The notes under the pieces are model-generated. The model searched no databases and was not told the origin of the DNA. It saw only the letters and a list, made by a program, of their open reading frames with translations. Of a DNA stretch of 64,000 bases, positions 33,957 to 43,222 are shown piece after piece. The position numbers and the translations under genes are program-made. Every line of letters begins with the position of its first letter. Positions within the stretch are counted from its first letter, which is position 1. Source of the DNA: Actinomycetota bacterium (GTDB taxonomy: Bacteria; Actinomycetota; Actinomycetes; Propionibacteriales; Nocardioidaceae). The stretch is from the NCBI GenBank assembly GCA_009701885.1, contig WLJH01000003.1:62001-126000 (forward strand), written 5' to 3'.

Positions 33957-34652
33957 ATGACGCGCGAGGATCTCGCGTCCCTGCTCGCCCAGGTCTCCCA
34001 CGACCTCGCCGCCGAGCGCGACGAGTCCCAGACCGCCAGCCGCATCTGCGCGCTCGCGGTCGAGGTCGTCGACGGCTGCGAGCACGCCACCCTCACCGTC
34101 CGCGGTCGGCGCGGCCGCCTGGTCGTGGCAGCCGCCACCTCCGAGGTGGCCGAGCGGCTCGAGGAGCACCAGCGCACCACGGGGGCGGGCCCCACGGTGG
34201 CCGCCTTCTCCTCGGCCGAGCCGGTCGTCGGCCTGGACCTCCGCCAGGAGCAGCGGTGGGCCGGGTGGCGCGAGAGCGCCGTGGATCAGGGGGTCGCCTC
34301 GGTGCTCGCCCTGCCGATGGTCTTCGGCGCCCGCACCCAGGCGGTGATCACGCTGCTCGGCGCCGAGGCGGGGGCCTGGTCGGGACCGGCGTACGACGTC
34401 GCGCTGCTCTACGCCACGCACGCGGCCGCTGCCCTGGACGCCGCCAAGGTGATCACCGGCCTGGAGAGCGCGCTCGGGACCCGGCACCAGATCGGAGTCG
34501 CCCAGGGGGTGCTGATGGAGCGGCACCGGCTCACGACCGCCGGTGCCTTCGCGGTGCTGCAGCGCTACTCCAGCACCCGCAACGAGCGGCTGGCCGACGT
34601 CGCGGCCCAGGTCGTGGAGGACGCCGAGGAAGCGGCGCGCCGGCCCGACTGA
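33957..34652 (+). CDS. GAF and ANTAR domain regulator, second copy
   Basis: A 231-residue protein with the same layout as the product at 32095: GAF domain (about 15-155), then ANTAR with TRHQIGVAQGVLMERHRL. The two differ clearly in sequence, so they are not a recent duplication. RNA targets are unknown and no paired-hairpin leader is evident in the window. Confidence 0.9.
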   Translation: MTREDLASLLAQVSHDLAAERDESQTASRICALAVEVVDGCEHATLTVRGRRGRLVVAAATSEVAERLEEHQRTTGAGPTVAAFSSAEPVVGLDLRQEQRWAGWRESAVDQGVASVLALPMVFGARTQAVITLLGAEAGAWSGPAYDVALLYATHAAAALDAAKVITGLESALGTRHQIGVAQGVLMERHRLTTAGAFAVLQRYSSTRNERLADVAAQVVEDAEEAARRPD

Positions 34653-34752
34653 GCCCCCCGAACGGTCGCGGCCGCCGCTCCACCCCCTGCAGGCGGCGGC
34701 CGCGACCCCCCTGACCCCCGACAGGGGTGCTCGTGGGTCGGCCCCGCGGCCC

Positions 34753-35190
34753 TCAGCCCGCGCGGCGCTCGGCCACGTAGGCCAACCGGCGCAGCGTCTC
34801 GGTGTTGCGCCAGGTGAGCGGCGGCTGGCGCAGCGGGGCCGGGACGAGCTTGCCCGGGCCGGTGCGCGCGTCCTCCCGGATCGTGACCAGGGTGCCGGCG
34901 CCCTCGGGCTCGAGCGTGATCTCGACCTCCGCTTCGCCCGTCGGCCAGGCGCGCGCGTGCAGGCGCAGCAGCGACCCGGGCCGACACTCGACGGACTCCG
35001 TGGTGTCGTCCAGCAGCAGCGGCCAGGTGCCGACCGAGTGGTGCAGCCGGCTCCCGCTGGCCGGCCATCCGGGGTCCACCTCGCGCATCCGGGAGGCGCC
35101 GACCACCCACAGCGGGTAGAGCCAGCCGTCGGTGAGGACGTCCCAGACCCGCTCGGGCGTGGTGTCGATGACGCGTCGGTTGGTGCTCAT
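34753..35190 (-). CDS. SRPBCC-family protein
   Basis: A 145-residue START/polyketide-cyclase-like protein (RRVIDTTPERVWDVLTDGWLYPLWVVG at the N-terminus). It probably binds a hydrophobic small molecule. No partner gene is coupled to it. It is convergent with the GAF-ANTAR gene at 33957. Confidence 0.85.
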   Translation of the reverse strand: MSTNRRVIDTTPERVWDVLTDGWLYPLWVVGASRMREVDPGWPASGSRLHHSVGTWPLLLDDTTESVECRPGSLLRLHARAWPTGEAEVEITLEPEGAGTLVTIREDARTGPGKLVPAPLRQPPLTWRNTETLRRLAYVAERRAG

Positions 35191-35363
35191 GCCCTACGGG
35201 GTTCCCCGCGCCAGGGCGGTCAAGCGCACTCGCTCGGGTGACCTCGCCGACCCGGACCGGCCGAGGGGGTGGGGCTGCCGAGCTCTCCGCGGGGCACCAC
35301 CCAGCCGCGCACACGCGCCCAGGCACCTGACGAGACACGGACGCAGCGGACGGGACGAGAGAC

Positions 35364-36836
35364 ATGGCGGAGAGCATCTGGTGGAAGCAGCGTGGTTGCG
35401 CCGGGGCGGGCTCCGGCCCGGGCCAGGGCGCGGACCTCCTCACCGCGGCGCACCACGACGTCGTCGTGATCGGGGCCGGGCTGACCGGCCTGACGACCGC
35501 GCTGCTGCTGGTCGAGAGTGGGCTCTCGGTGCTGGTCGTCGAGGCCCGGCACGCGGGCGCCGTCACCTCGGGACGCACGACCGGCAAGGTCTCCGCGCTC
35601 CAGGGCACGTTGCTCTCCAGCGCGGCCCGCTCCGCACGGTGGGAGTCGGTCCAGGCGTACGTCGGCAGCACGCTCGCCGCCCAGGAGTGGCTGCGCCAGC
35701 GGGCCGGTGACCTCGGGGTCGCGCTCCAGGAGCGGCCCGCGGTCACCTGGGGCGAGGGCCCCGACGGGGTGGAGGCGGTCGAGCGGGAGCACCGGGTCGC
35801 CCTCGACCTGGGCCTGCCCGTCGAGCTGGTCGAGGACCCGGACCTGCCGGTCCCCGCGGACCGGGCCGTCGTGCTGCGCGACCAGCTGCAGCTGGACCCG
35901 GTCGACCTCGTGACCGGCCTGGCAGCGGCGTACACCGCCGCCGGCGGGCACCTGGTCACCGGCTGGCGGATGCGACGCGTGCGCCAGCGCAAGGACCGGG
36001 TGCGCGTCCAGCTGCACCCGACGGGCGGGGGAGCCGCGGCCGAGGTGGGGGCCCGGCACGTGGTGCTCGCGACGGGCGCACCGACCGTCGACCGGCGCCT
36101 GCACTTCGCGCGGGTGACGGCCCAGCGCAGCTACCTCCTGGCCTTTGAGGTCGGGGAGGAGCCGGTCGAGATGGCGCTGGCCGCCAGCGGCCCCTCGCGC
36201 AGCTTCCGCGGGGCCACGATCGGTGGTCGTCCGGTGCTGCTCGCCGGCGGCTCGGGCCACCCGACCGCCCGCGACGGCCTGGAGCCGGGACAGGCCGACG
36301 CCGTCCGCTCCTGGGTCGACGAGCACTGGGGTGGCGCCCGCGAGCTGGGCCGCTGGTCGGCGCAGGACTACAGCACCACCGACCACCTCCCACTCGTCGG
36401 CAGCCTCGGTGGGGCGTCCCCCGACGTCCACGTGGCCACCGGCTTCAACAAGTGGGGCATCACCAGCGGCATCGCGGCCGCACTGGCGCTGCGCGGCACG
36501 CTCACCGGCGAGCCCGTCGGCTGGGCCGAGCCGCTCTACGACCGCCCCTGGCGCTGGCAGGACGCCCCGGCCCTGGCGGCGCTCCAGGTCGGAGTGGTCC
36601 GGGGCGGGGCGGAGGCGCTCGCCCGCGCTGTCGACCCCCGCACGCGCACGCCGCAGCGTGCCGTCTCCGGGGACTGCGCCGTCGCTCCCGTGTGCACCCA
36701 CCTCGGCGGGCCGCTGCGTTGGAACGACCTGGAGGGCAGCTACGACTGCCCGCTGCACGGATCCCGGTTCGGCCCGGACGGCGAGGTGCTGGAGGGCCCC
36801 GCCACGCGACCGCTGCTGCGTCGCCGGCGCGACTGA
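35364..36836 (+). CDS. FAD-dependent oxidoreductase with C-terminal Rieske domain
   Basis: A 490-residue fusion. The DAO-type FAD domain has DVVVIGAGLTGLTTALLL at about residues 33-50 and TGFNKWGITSG near residue 360. The C-terminal Rieske [2Fe-2S] domain has the ligands in CTHLGG and CPLHGSRF (about 440-470). Such fusions are common in soil bacteria and reduce or oxidise small metabolites; the substrate is not known. It starts with ATG after GAGA. Confidence 0.88.
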   Translation: MAESIWWKQRGCAGAGSGPGQGADLLTAAHHDVVVIGAGLTGLTTALLLVESGLSVLVVEARHAGAVTSGRTTGKVSALQGTLLSSAARSARWESVQAYVGSTLAAQEWLRQRAGDLGVALQERPAVTWGEGPDGVEAVEREHRVALDLGLPVELVEDPDLPVPADRAVVLRDQLQLDPVDLVTGLAAAYTAAGGHLVTGWRMRRVRQRKDRVRVQLHPTGGGAAAEVGARHVVLATGAPTVDRRLHFARVTAQRSYLLAFEVGEEPVEMALAASGPSRSFRGATIGGRPVLLAGGSGHPTARDGLEPGQADAVRSWVDEHWGGARELGRWSAQDYSTTDHLPLVGSLGGASPDVHVATGFNKWGITSGIAAALALRGTLTGEPVGWAEPLYDRPWRWQDAPALAALQVGVVRGGAEALARAVDPRTRTPQRAVSGDCAVAPVCTHLGGPLRWNDLEGSYDCPLHGSRFGPDGEVLEGPATRPLLRRRRD

Positions 36837-36933
36837 CCCCGCCCGGCTCCGCGGGTCACCCGATGGAGCGGCATGCGCGTGGGAGCGGCGGTTACCAGTC
36901 GTGGGTCAGTCACCCATCCACGAGGAGGAGAAC

Positions 36934-37350
36934 ATGACGACCGCACGAGAACTCATGACCGCGGGAGCCGAGTGCGCCCGCACCGACGAGACGGTGTCGC
37001 AGGCGGCGCAGAAGATGCGCGACCTCGGCGTCGGAGCCCTGCCGATCTGCGGCGAGGACGACCGGCTGGCCGGGATGATCACCGATCGCGACATCGTGCT
37101 GCGCTGCGTCGCGCAGGGCCACGACACCACGCAGATGACCGTGGCGGACTACGCCGACGGCAAGCCGGTCACGATCGGCGCCGACGACGACGTCGCCGAG
37201 GCGCTGCGCACCATGCTCGAGCACGACGTCCGGCGGCTGCCGGTCATCGACGGGCACGACCTGGTCGGCATCCTCAGCCAGGCCGACGTGGCGCGGGCGC
37301 TCCCGGCCCAGCAGGTCGGCGAGCTGGTCGCGGGCATCTCCAGCCCCTGA
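36934..37350 (+). CDS. Two-CBS-domain protein
   Basis: A 138-residue protein made of a tandem CBS pair: MTAGAECARTDETVSQAAQKMRDLGVGALPI and ADYADGKPVTIGADDDVAEALRTMLEHDVRRLPVID. It closely resembles the stand-alone actinobacterial CBS proteins such as hypoxic response protein 1. CBS pairs bind adenine nucleotides. GAGGAGGAG sits just before the ATG, a very strong ribosome-binding site. Confidence 0.9.
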   Translation: MTTARELMTAGAECARTDETVSQAAQKMRDLGVGALPICGEDDRLAGMITDRDIVLRCVAQGHDTTQMTVADYADGKPVTIGADDDVAEALRTMLEHDVRRLPVIDGHDLVGILSQADVARALPAQQVGELVAGISSP

Positions 37351-37414
37351 CCCCACGGACGAGGGCCGGGTCCAGCAGCGCGGCCCGGTCCTCCCGTCCG
37401 CGGGCCCCGGCAGG

Positions 37415-37696
37415 TCAGGCCCGACCGCGTGCTGCCCCGGCCCGCGCCCGGACCCAGGAGGTCGTGCCGGCGGGCAGCCCCTTGAGCTTCGGAGCGCCGT
37501 CGCAGGCGGTCACCAGCAGCGGCGGCGAGCCCTCGAAGGACCACTTCAGGTGGTGGTAGACGCGCGAGAGCGTGTCGTCGCTGTCGACCAGCAGCAGGTG
37601 GTCCTCGGCCCGCAGGATCTCGCGCCACGGCCCGTCGACCACGCCCGACAGACCGGGGTCGAAGGGCTCCGGCGACCAGGCGAGGTAGACCGTCAC
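37415..37696 (-). CDS. Hypothetical protein coupled to isochorismatase
   Basis: A 93-residue protein I cannot assign. It starts with a hydrophobic strand (VYLAWSPEPFDPG) followed by EDHLLLVDSDDTLSRVYHHLKW. Its GTG start overlaps the isochorismatase stop as GTGA. The two probably act in one process. Confidence 0.65.
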   Translation of the reverse strand: MTVYLAWSPEPFDPGLSGVVDGPWREILRAEDHLLLVDSDDTLSRVYHHLKWSFEGSPPLLVTACDGAPKLKGLPAGTTSWVRARAGAARGRA

Positions 37697-38271
37697 CGTC
37701 CCGGGCCCTGCGTCGCGTCCGCCCACCGGGCCACCACCTCGTCGGCGGTCAGCACCTCCTGGCGGTGCTGGTCGTGCAGCATGGCCAGCGTGTGGTCGTG
37801 CTCCTCCCAGCTGACCGAGGCCGTCGCGTCCGAGACGAGCACGACCGCGAGGTCCCGGGCGAAGGCGTCGCGCGCCGAGGCGGCGATGCAGGACTCGGTG
37901 CTCACCCCGCACAGCACGACCCGGCGTACGTCCTGGGCGCGCAGGTCCTGCTCGAGCGTGGTGCCGAAGAAGACGCTGTCGCGGGTCTTCTCGACCACGG
38001 TCGCCGGTCCGGGCTCGAGGCCAGCGACCCGCTCGGCCCCGGGCGTGCCCCGGACGCTGACACCCTGGTCGTCCTCGAGCATCGTCAGCGTCCAGGTGCT
38101 CCGGTCGGGCTCGTGGACGGTGCGCACCTCCAGCACCGGTACGCCGCTGCGGTGCGCGGCCACGACCAGCCGGTTGCACGTCGCGACGAGGTCCTCGCGA
38201 CAGCGGTCGAGCTCGGCGTCGGAGAACCAGTCGTACTGCAGGTCGATGAGCAGCAGCGCGTCGTGTGCCAT
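37693..38271 (-). CDS. Isochorismatase-family cysteine hydrolase
   Basis: A 192-residue hydrolase with the family triad: Asp10 in LLLIDLQ, Lys94 in VVEKTR and the nucleophile Cys127 in GVSTESCI. The family includes nicotinamidases, N-carbamoyl hydrolases and others; the substrate cannot be decided here. The start ATG lacks a clear ribosome-binding site. It is coupled to a small hypothetical protein downstream. Confidence 0.88.
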   Translation of the reverse strand: MAHDALLLIDLQYDWFSDAELDRCREDLVATCNRLVVAAHRSGVPVLEVRTVHEPDRSTWTLTMLEDDQGVSVRGTPGAERVAGLEPGPATVVEKTRDSVFFGTTLEQDLRAQDVRRVVLCGVSTESCIAASARDAFARDLAVVLVSDATASVSWEEHDHTLAMLHDQHRQEVLTADEVVARWADATQGPGR

Positions 38272-38372
38272 GCGCGTCACGTACCCGCTGCCCAGCCGAC
38301 GCGTGCGCACCCGGACGGGTGGCCACCCCTGAGGGCGGTGGTGGGATCCGGGTGCCCCTTTACCGTCGAGGG

Positions 38373-38918
38373 ATGACCACGATCGCATTCCTGACCGCGT
38401 CCGAAGGCATCGAGAAGGCCGAGCTGGTGGAGCCCTGGCAGGCGGTGACCGACGCCGGCCACGAGGCGGTGCTGCTGTCCCCGGAGTCCGGTGAGGTCCA
38501 GCTCTTCGAGCACCTCGACAAGGCCGAGACCCGCCCCGTGGACAAGGAGGTCGCCAGCGCCTCCATCGACGACTACGCCGCGCTCGTGCTGCCCGGCGGG
38601 GTCGCGAACCCCGACGCCCTGCGGATGGACGAGGCCTCGGTGGCCTTCATCCGCGAGTTCGTCGCCTCCGGCAAGCCCGTCGCGGCCATCTGCCACGCGC
38701 CGTGGACCCTCGTCGAGGCCGGTGTGCTCGACGGTCGCACCCTCACCTCGTGGCCGAGCCTGCAGACCGACATCCGCAACGCCGGCGGCACCTGGGTCGA
38801 CGAGCCGGTCGTCACCGACGGCAACCTGATCACCAGCCGCAACCCCGACGACATCCCGTCGTTCAACAACGCGCTCCTCGAGGCGGTCGCGCACGGGGCG
38901 GGCAGCACCGGTTCCTGA
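38373..38918 (+). CDS. PfpI/DJ-1-family glutamine amidotransferase-like protein
   Basis: A 181-residue PfpI-type protein. The nucleophile elbow AICHAPW carries Cys107 and His108, and an EPWQAVTDAGHEAVLLSP start is typical. Members act as deglycases, chaperones or peptidases in stress; the precise activity is debated for the family. TACCGT (38361-38366) lies six bases before the ATG, so the mRNA is probably leaderless. Confidence 0.9.
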   Translation: MTTIAFLTASEGIEKAELVEPWQAVTDAGHEAVLLSPESGEVQLFEHLDKAETRPVDKEVASASIDDYAALVLPGGVANPDALRMDEASVAFIREFVASGKPVAAICHAPWTLVEAGVLDGRTLTSWPSLQTDIRNAGGTWVDEPVVTDGNLITSRNPDDIPSFNNALLEAVAHGAGSTGS

Positions 38919-39545
38919 GTGCCACCAGGACCTCGAAGGGGGCGTCGGACCGACCGGTCCGGCGCCCCTGTGCCGTCATCGGCACGGTCGGCGCCCCGAC
39001 GGCGCCGGGAACCCGGACGCGCCCACGGGCCGGGCGTGGGAGCCCCCCGGCGCACGCTCGTCCCGTCCGGGCGCGGCGGTCTCGGACCCTGCTCCCAGGG
39101 GCCGCGACCGGGGAGGATTCCGGCCCCCGGCCGCGGCTGTCATCCGGCCATCACCCCTACGGGTGGAAGCACCACCCGGACGTGGTGATTCGGCGATCGG
39201 CGACAGCGTCAAGCCTGCGCCGCGGACGCGATGCCCAATCACACCCACCGGGGTGGGAGCGACCGGGACCGCGGACCGCGTGGGGCGTCCCCACTCACGT
39301 CGGGCCGTGCCCGAGCGAAGTGGCGCAGGTCGTGGGGGATGCCGCGGCGTCACGGGTCGTGTGAGACGATCGTGTGGTCCGCCCCACCGTGGCACCCCGC
39401 TCCCGGCAGCGCCCAGCAGCGCACCAGAGGCAGCGAGAGGACACCCGGTGCGGACACCGGCCCCGTCGGGGACCTGCGATCGGTCCCGGACAGCCGAACC
39501 CAGCCCGGCCGCACGTCGCCATCCGGGCCCACGGAGGAGGAGCGA
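38919..39545. other. Long intergenic stretch before the SNF2 helicase gene
   Basis: A 627-base gap. It carries only a short hairpin CCCACC/GGTGGG (around 39247-39260). The helicase frame stays open back to 39231, so part of this might be coding. I see no RNA gene, repeat or named promoter. Confidence 0.4.
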
Positions 39546-41705
39546 GTGGCTCGACGAGCCCAGCGTCGTACCAACGGTCAGCGACCCCAGCGACGGGTGC
39601 GCGACCTCGACAACGAGGGGATCATCCCCGTGCTGGCCCGCGCCGTGCGCGAGGTCGAGGGCTCGGCCCAGCGGGGCGCCGTGCCGCCGAGCGCGCGCAC
39701 GAAGTTCCAGGTCGTGGCCCTGCTCGTCCGCGAGGAGCGGGCCCGGATCAAGGCCGACACCGAGGTCTCGGACTCCCAGCGCGCCGAGCAGCTCAAGCGC
39801 CTCGACGGCATCGCCACCATCCTCGCCAAGACCGCCACCCGCGACACGACCCTGCTGCACCTGCTGGCCGAGGACGCCGAGATCGGCGAGGCCGCTGAGG
39901 ACCTGCGCCGCGACATGCAGCGCCGGGCCGGCCTCGAGGTCGAGGAGCCCGAGCCCGAGGAGGAGGTCGACGGCGAGGGCACGGTCGAGAAGCGGATCGT
40001 CCCCCAGAGCGTGGTCTCCCGCCGCCTCGCCAACCCCTTCCTCACCCCCGACTTCTCCGGCGCTGCCCTCAAGGCCCGCCCCCGCCGGCTCGCCGGCTGG
40101 GAGTTGCTCGGCCCGCTCTTCCGCTCCTTCGAGTACGGCGGCAACGCTGCGTGCATGCCGCTCCCCGAGCCCGGCTCGCTGGTCGCCCCGGGCGGACGCG
40201 AGCTGATGAAGCACCAGTCGCAGGTGGTGGAGGCCGCCGCCCAGGGCCACCGCACGTTCCTGCTGGCCGACGAGCCCGGTCTCGGCAAGACCGCGCAGGC
40301 GCTGCTGGCCGCGCAGGCCGCCGACGCCTACCCGCTGCTCGTCGTCGTGCCGAACGTCGTCAAGACCAGCTGGGCACGCGAGGTCGGCACCTGGACCCCG
40401 CAGCGCACCGCGACCGTCATCCACGGTGACGGCTGGGACGTCGACGGCTGGGCCGACATCGTGGTCGTGAACTACGAGATCCTCGACCGGCACGTGGGCT
40501 GGCTGGGCGACTTCGGGTTCAAGGGGATGGTCGTCGACGAGGCGCACTTCATCAAGAACAAGACCTCGCAGCGCTCCCAGCACGTCCTGCACCTCGCCGA
40601 CCGCATCCGCGCCCGCTACGCCCGGCCGCTGATGATGGCGCTGACCGGGACCCCGCTGATCAACGACATCGAGGACTTCCGCGCGATCTGGCAGTTCCTC
40701 GGCTGGATCGACGACACCATGCCGCTCGGTCCGCTCATGGAGGCGCTCGAGGAGACCGGCCTGACCCCGGCCGACGGGCCCTCCTTCTACGGCGCCGCCC
40801 GCAACGCGGTGGTCCAGCAGGGCATCGTGCGCCGTCGCAAGGTCGACGTGGCCGCCGACATCCCGGCCCGCCGCGTGGCCGACCTGCCGGTCGAGCTCGA
40901 CGACGCGGTCGGCCGCTCCATCCGCGCAGCCGAGACCGAGCTGGCCCGCCGGATGGTCGCGAGGTACCACACCGCCCTGGAGACCCGGGTCTCCGGACGC
41001 GTCGTCGAGGGCATCGACCACGAGCTGGTCCGCCGCGTCGCGGGCTGGGAGCTGGAGGACTCCTCCAACAAGAAGGACGGGGAGAACGTCTTCTCCATGG
41101 TCCGCCGCATCGGTCAGGCCAAGGCCGGGCTCGCGGCCGACTACGCCGCCCAGCTGGCGCGCAACGTGGGCAAGGTCGTCTTCTTCGCCAAGCACGTCGA
41201 CGTCATGGACGCTGCGGAGAACCTCTTCGCCGAGCGCGGCCTGAAGTACACCTCCATCCGCGGCGACCAGACGCCCAAGGCCCGCGAGGCCGCGATCGAC
41301 GCCTTCGTCAACGACCCCGAGGTCTCGATCGTCGTCTGCTCGCTCATGGCCGCCGGCGTGGGGCTCAACCTGCAGGTGGCCTCCAACCTGGTGCTGGCCG
41401 AGCTGTCGTGGACCGACGCCGAGCAGACCCAGGCGATCGACCGCATCCACCGCATTGGCCAGGAGCTCCCGGTCACCGCCTGGCGCGTCATCGCCGCGCA
41501 CACCATCGACACCCGCATCGCCGAGCTCATCGACTCCAAGGCAGGGCTCGCGGCGCGCGCCCTCGACGGGTCCGACGAGGAGATCGGCGCCAGCTCCGAC
41601 GTGCAGCTCGAGGCCCTGGTCTCGCTGCTCACCGAGGCGCTGGAGCGCGAGGAGGGGGCCGCCGCCCGGCGTACCCGGGCCTACGCCGAGGCGCTCGTCG
41701 ACTGA
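39546..41705 (+). CDS. SNF2-family DEAD/DEAH helicase-like ATPase
   Basis: A 719-residue superfamily 2 ATPase. A helical N-terminal part with an acidic linker (133-142) precedes the SNF2 core. Walker A is ADEPGLGKT (241-249). VVDEAHF is the DEAH-type motif, MALTGTPLIND is motif III and RIHRIGQ is motif VI. Proteins of this kind move on DNA and can remodel DNA-bound proteins. GTG 39546 follows the excellent site GGAGGAGGAG; an ATG at 39231 is possible. It stands alone, without restriction or defence genes beside it. Confidence 0.88.
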   Translation: MARRAQRRTNGQRPQRRVRDLDNEGIIPVLARAVREVEGSAQRGAVPPSARTKFQVVALLVREERARIKADTEVSDSQRAEQLKRLDGIATILAKTATRDTTLLHLLAEDAEIGEAAEDLRRDMQRRAGLEVEEPEPEEEVDGEGTVEKRIVPQSVVSRRLANPFLTPDFSGAALKARPRRLAGWELLGPLFRSFEYGGNAACMPLPEPGSLVAPGGRELMKHQSQVVEAAAQGHRTFLLADEPGLGKTAQALLAAQAADAYPLLVVVPNVVKTSWAREVGTWTPQRTATVIHGDGWDVDGWADIVVVNYEILDRHVGWLGDFGFKGMVVDEAHFIKNKTSQRSQHVLHLADRIRARYARPLMMALTGTPLINDIEDFRAIWQFLGWIDDTMPLGPLMEALEETGLTPADGPSFYGAARNAVVQQGIVRRRKVDVAADIPARRVADLPVELDDAVGRSIRAAETELARRMVARYHTALETRVSGRVVEGIDHELVRRVAGWELEDSSNKKDGENVFSMVRRIGQAKAGLAADYAAQLARNVGKVVFFAKHVDVMDAAENLFAERGLKYTSIRGDQTPKAREAAIDAFVNDPEVSIVVCSLMAAGVGLNLQVASNLVLAELSWTDAEQTQAIDRIHRIGQELPVTAWRVIAAHTIDTRIAELIDSKAGLAARALDGSDEEIGASSDVQLEALVSLLTEALEREEGAAARRTRAYAEALVD

Positions 41706-41766
41706 CCCCCGCTCCCCGGCCGCCCGCGCGGCAGTCGGGTGGGCGCGGCCCGCTAGGTTCCACGCC

Positions 41767-42028
41767 ATGGCCTCCGACCGCACCGACCTGCCCGACCTCA
41801 CCGGCACCACGTACGTCGTCACGGGGGCCAACTCCGGGATCGGGCTCGAGGCCGCGCGGAAGCTGGTCGACGCCGGCGGCCACGTCGTGCTCGCGGTCCG
41901 CGACCCCGCGCGGGGCGAGGCCGCGGCGGCGACCCTGACCGCGCTCGGCCGAGGCCCGCGACGTCGACGCCGCGCGACGGTTGTGGGAGCTCTCCGAGGA
42001 GCGGACGGGCACCTCGTTCCCCTGGTGA
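41767..42028 (+). pseudogene. Short-chain dehydrogenase reduced to its two ends
   Basis: The first about 60 codons are a normal SDR start: TTYVVTGANSGIGLEAARKLVDAGGHVVLAVRDPARG. At about 41945-41950 the frame jumps by one base into a segment (41951-42028) encoding EARDVDAARRLWELSEERTGTSFPW and a stop, which is the typical C-terminal end of the same family. Roughly 200 residues in between, including the catalytic YxxxK, are missing. This is an internal deletion with frameshift. The promoter TAGGTT (41754-41759), seven bases before ATG, is intact. Confidence 0.8.
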
Positions 42029-42149
42029 GGCGACCCCGTGCGGGGGTGCTCGCTCGTGGACCCCGCTCGCGGTTGTCGGTGCCCGCACGCACAATGGTGC
42101 GCGCACGGCGAGACGGGCCGTGACCGAGCCAGGACCCAGGGGGACGTCG

Positions 42150-42938
42150 ATGACCGCCAAGCGCATCGCACAGGCGCTGCTGGCCACTGTGCTCGCCCTC
42201 GCGCTCGTCGTGCTCACCACCGGTGCCAGCGGCGAGCGGCCGGCCGAGCAGGTCCGCGGCACCCTCGACGGGCAGCGCGTGCGGGTCAACCTGCCGGCGA
42301 CCAGCGAGCCCAAGGGCGTCGCGATCTTCTTCCACGGCCAGGGCAGCAACTACAACCACAAGATGGACGGCACCTGGCTGGACGCGCTGCGGCGCGACGG
42401 GTGGGTCGTGGCCTCCTCGATGTTCCACCGGGAGAACTGGGGCAACCCGGTCTCGACCCAGGACACCATGGCCTTGTGGGACTGGGCCGAGGAGCAGGGC
42501 GGCGGTGAGGTCAAGCTCTACATCGGCGCGTCCATGGGCGGTACCACCTCGCTCAACGCCCTCGTCCACGCCGACCGCCGCCCCCCGTGCTGGTACGGCG
42601 TGAAGCCGGCCGTGGACATGTCCACCATGGGCAACGTCCCCGGTGCGAACCGCTTCATCTCCCAGGCATACGGCGGCCAGCCCTACCCCCGCGACCGCAA
42701 CCCGGTCGACGCCGCCTTCAAGCTGGCCCAGACCGGCACGACCTTCCGCTTCGTCGCCTCGCCGCGTGACCCCTTCGTGCCCTACGACACCAACAGCGAG
42801 GCGATCGTCGACCGGCTGACCGAGTTCGGCGCCGACGTCACCCTGCGCACCGTCGACGGCCCCCACGACGACCCCTCGCACTACAGCGCCCACGACCTGG
42901 TGACCTTCGCCAACGAGTGCGCCGGCACCGCTGACTGA
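42150..42938 (+). CDS. Secreted alpha/beta hydrolase-fold protein
   Basis: A 262-residue protein with an N-terminal signal segment (IAQALLATVLALALVVLTTGAS). An oxyanion region FFHGQGSNYN is followed by the nucleophile motif GASMGG. The C-terminal histidine is probably in VDGPHDDPSHYS. No lipobox is present, so it is probably exported and free or anchored by its signal. ATG 42150 has GGGGGA upstream; GTG 42120 is an alternative. Substrate unknown. Confidence 0.82.
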   Translation: MTAKRIAQALLATVLALALVVLTTGASGERPAEQVRGTLDGQRVRVNLPATSEPKGVAIFFHGQGSNYNHKMDGTWLDALRRDGWVVASSMFHRENWGNPVSTQDTMALWDWAEEQGGGEVKLYIGASMGGTTSLNALVHADRRPPCWYGVKPAVDMSTMGNVPGANRFISQAYGGQPYPRDRNPVDAAFKLAQTGTTFRFVASPRDPFVPYDTNSEAIVDRLTEFGADVTLRTVDGPHDDPSHYSAHDLVTFANECAGTAD

Positions 42939-42970
42939 CGTGCGCCTGCGGCGGCTGCACGGCGGGGCTG

Positions 42971-43070
42971 GCGTACCCAGACGGTCATACCGACCTGCTC
43001 GCATGCGCGGACCCGCGTGGCTGAGCGTGGTCGCGAGCGGAATCGTCCCGGTACGTCCGTCCGGGTACGA
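42971..43070. repeat. Palindromic repeat element, left copy
   Basis: About 100 bp that folds on itself: CGTACCC-GACGG at 42972-42984 pairs with CCGTCCGGGTACG (43057-43069), with further pairing (TACCG, GCTCGC) toward the centre. It shares CCAGACGGTCA, the centre CTGAGCG and its general layout with the copy at 44128. GCGTACCCAGACGGTCATA (42971-42989) is exactly inverted at 44209-44227. Confidence 0.7.
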
Positions 43071-43222
43071 GCGGTGGGCGCCGATCCCGCGCGCCGGCCC
43101 GCGGCACCTCCGCCCGGCTCGCCGCTTCGGCCCCCGGCGCGTCGGCCCAGTGCGGGCGGCTGAGACCTAGCGCCTGTGGATGACGCCGCGCGCGTTCGTC
43201 GCCGGGCGGGCAGTCTGCCGGC

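Noticed and set aside
39546..41705. SNF2 helicase as part of a DISARM or restriction-type defence system
   Set aside because: No methyltransferase, nuclease or other defence partner gene lies next to it; the DUF559-like gene is 1.5 kb away and separately framed by repeats.
38976..43004. A 1342-codon open frame on the minus strand
   Set aside because: It runs antisense through PfpI, the SNF2 gene and others. Very long antisense frames are expected at this GC content, and its composition is not protein-like.
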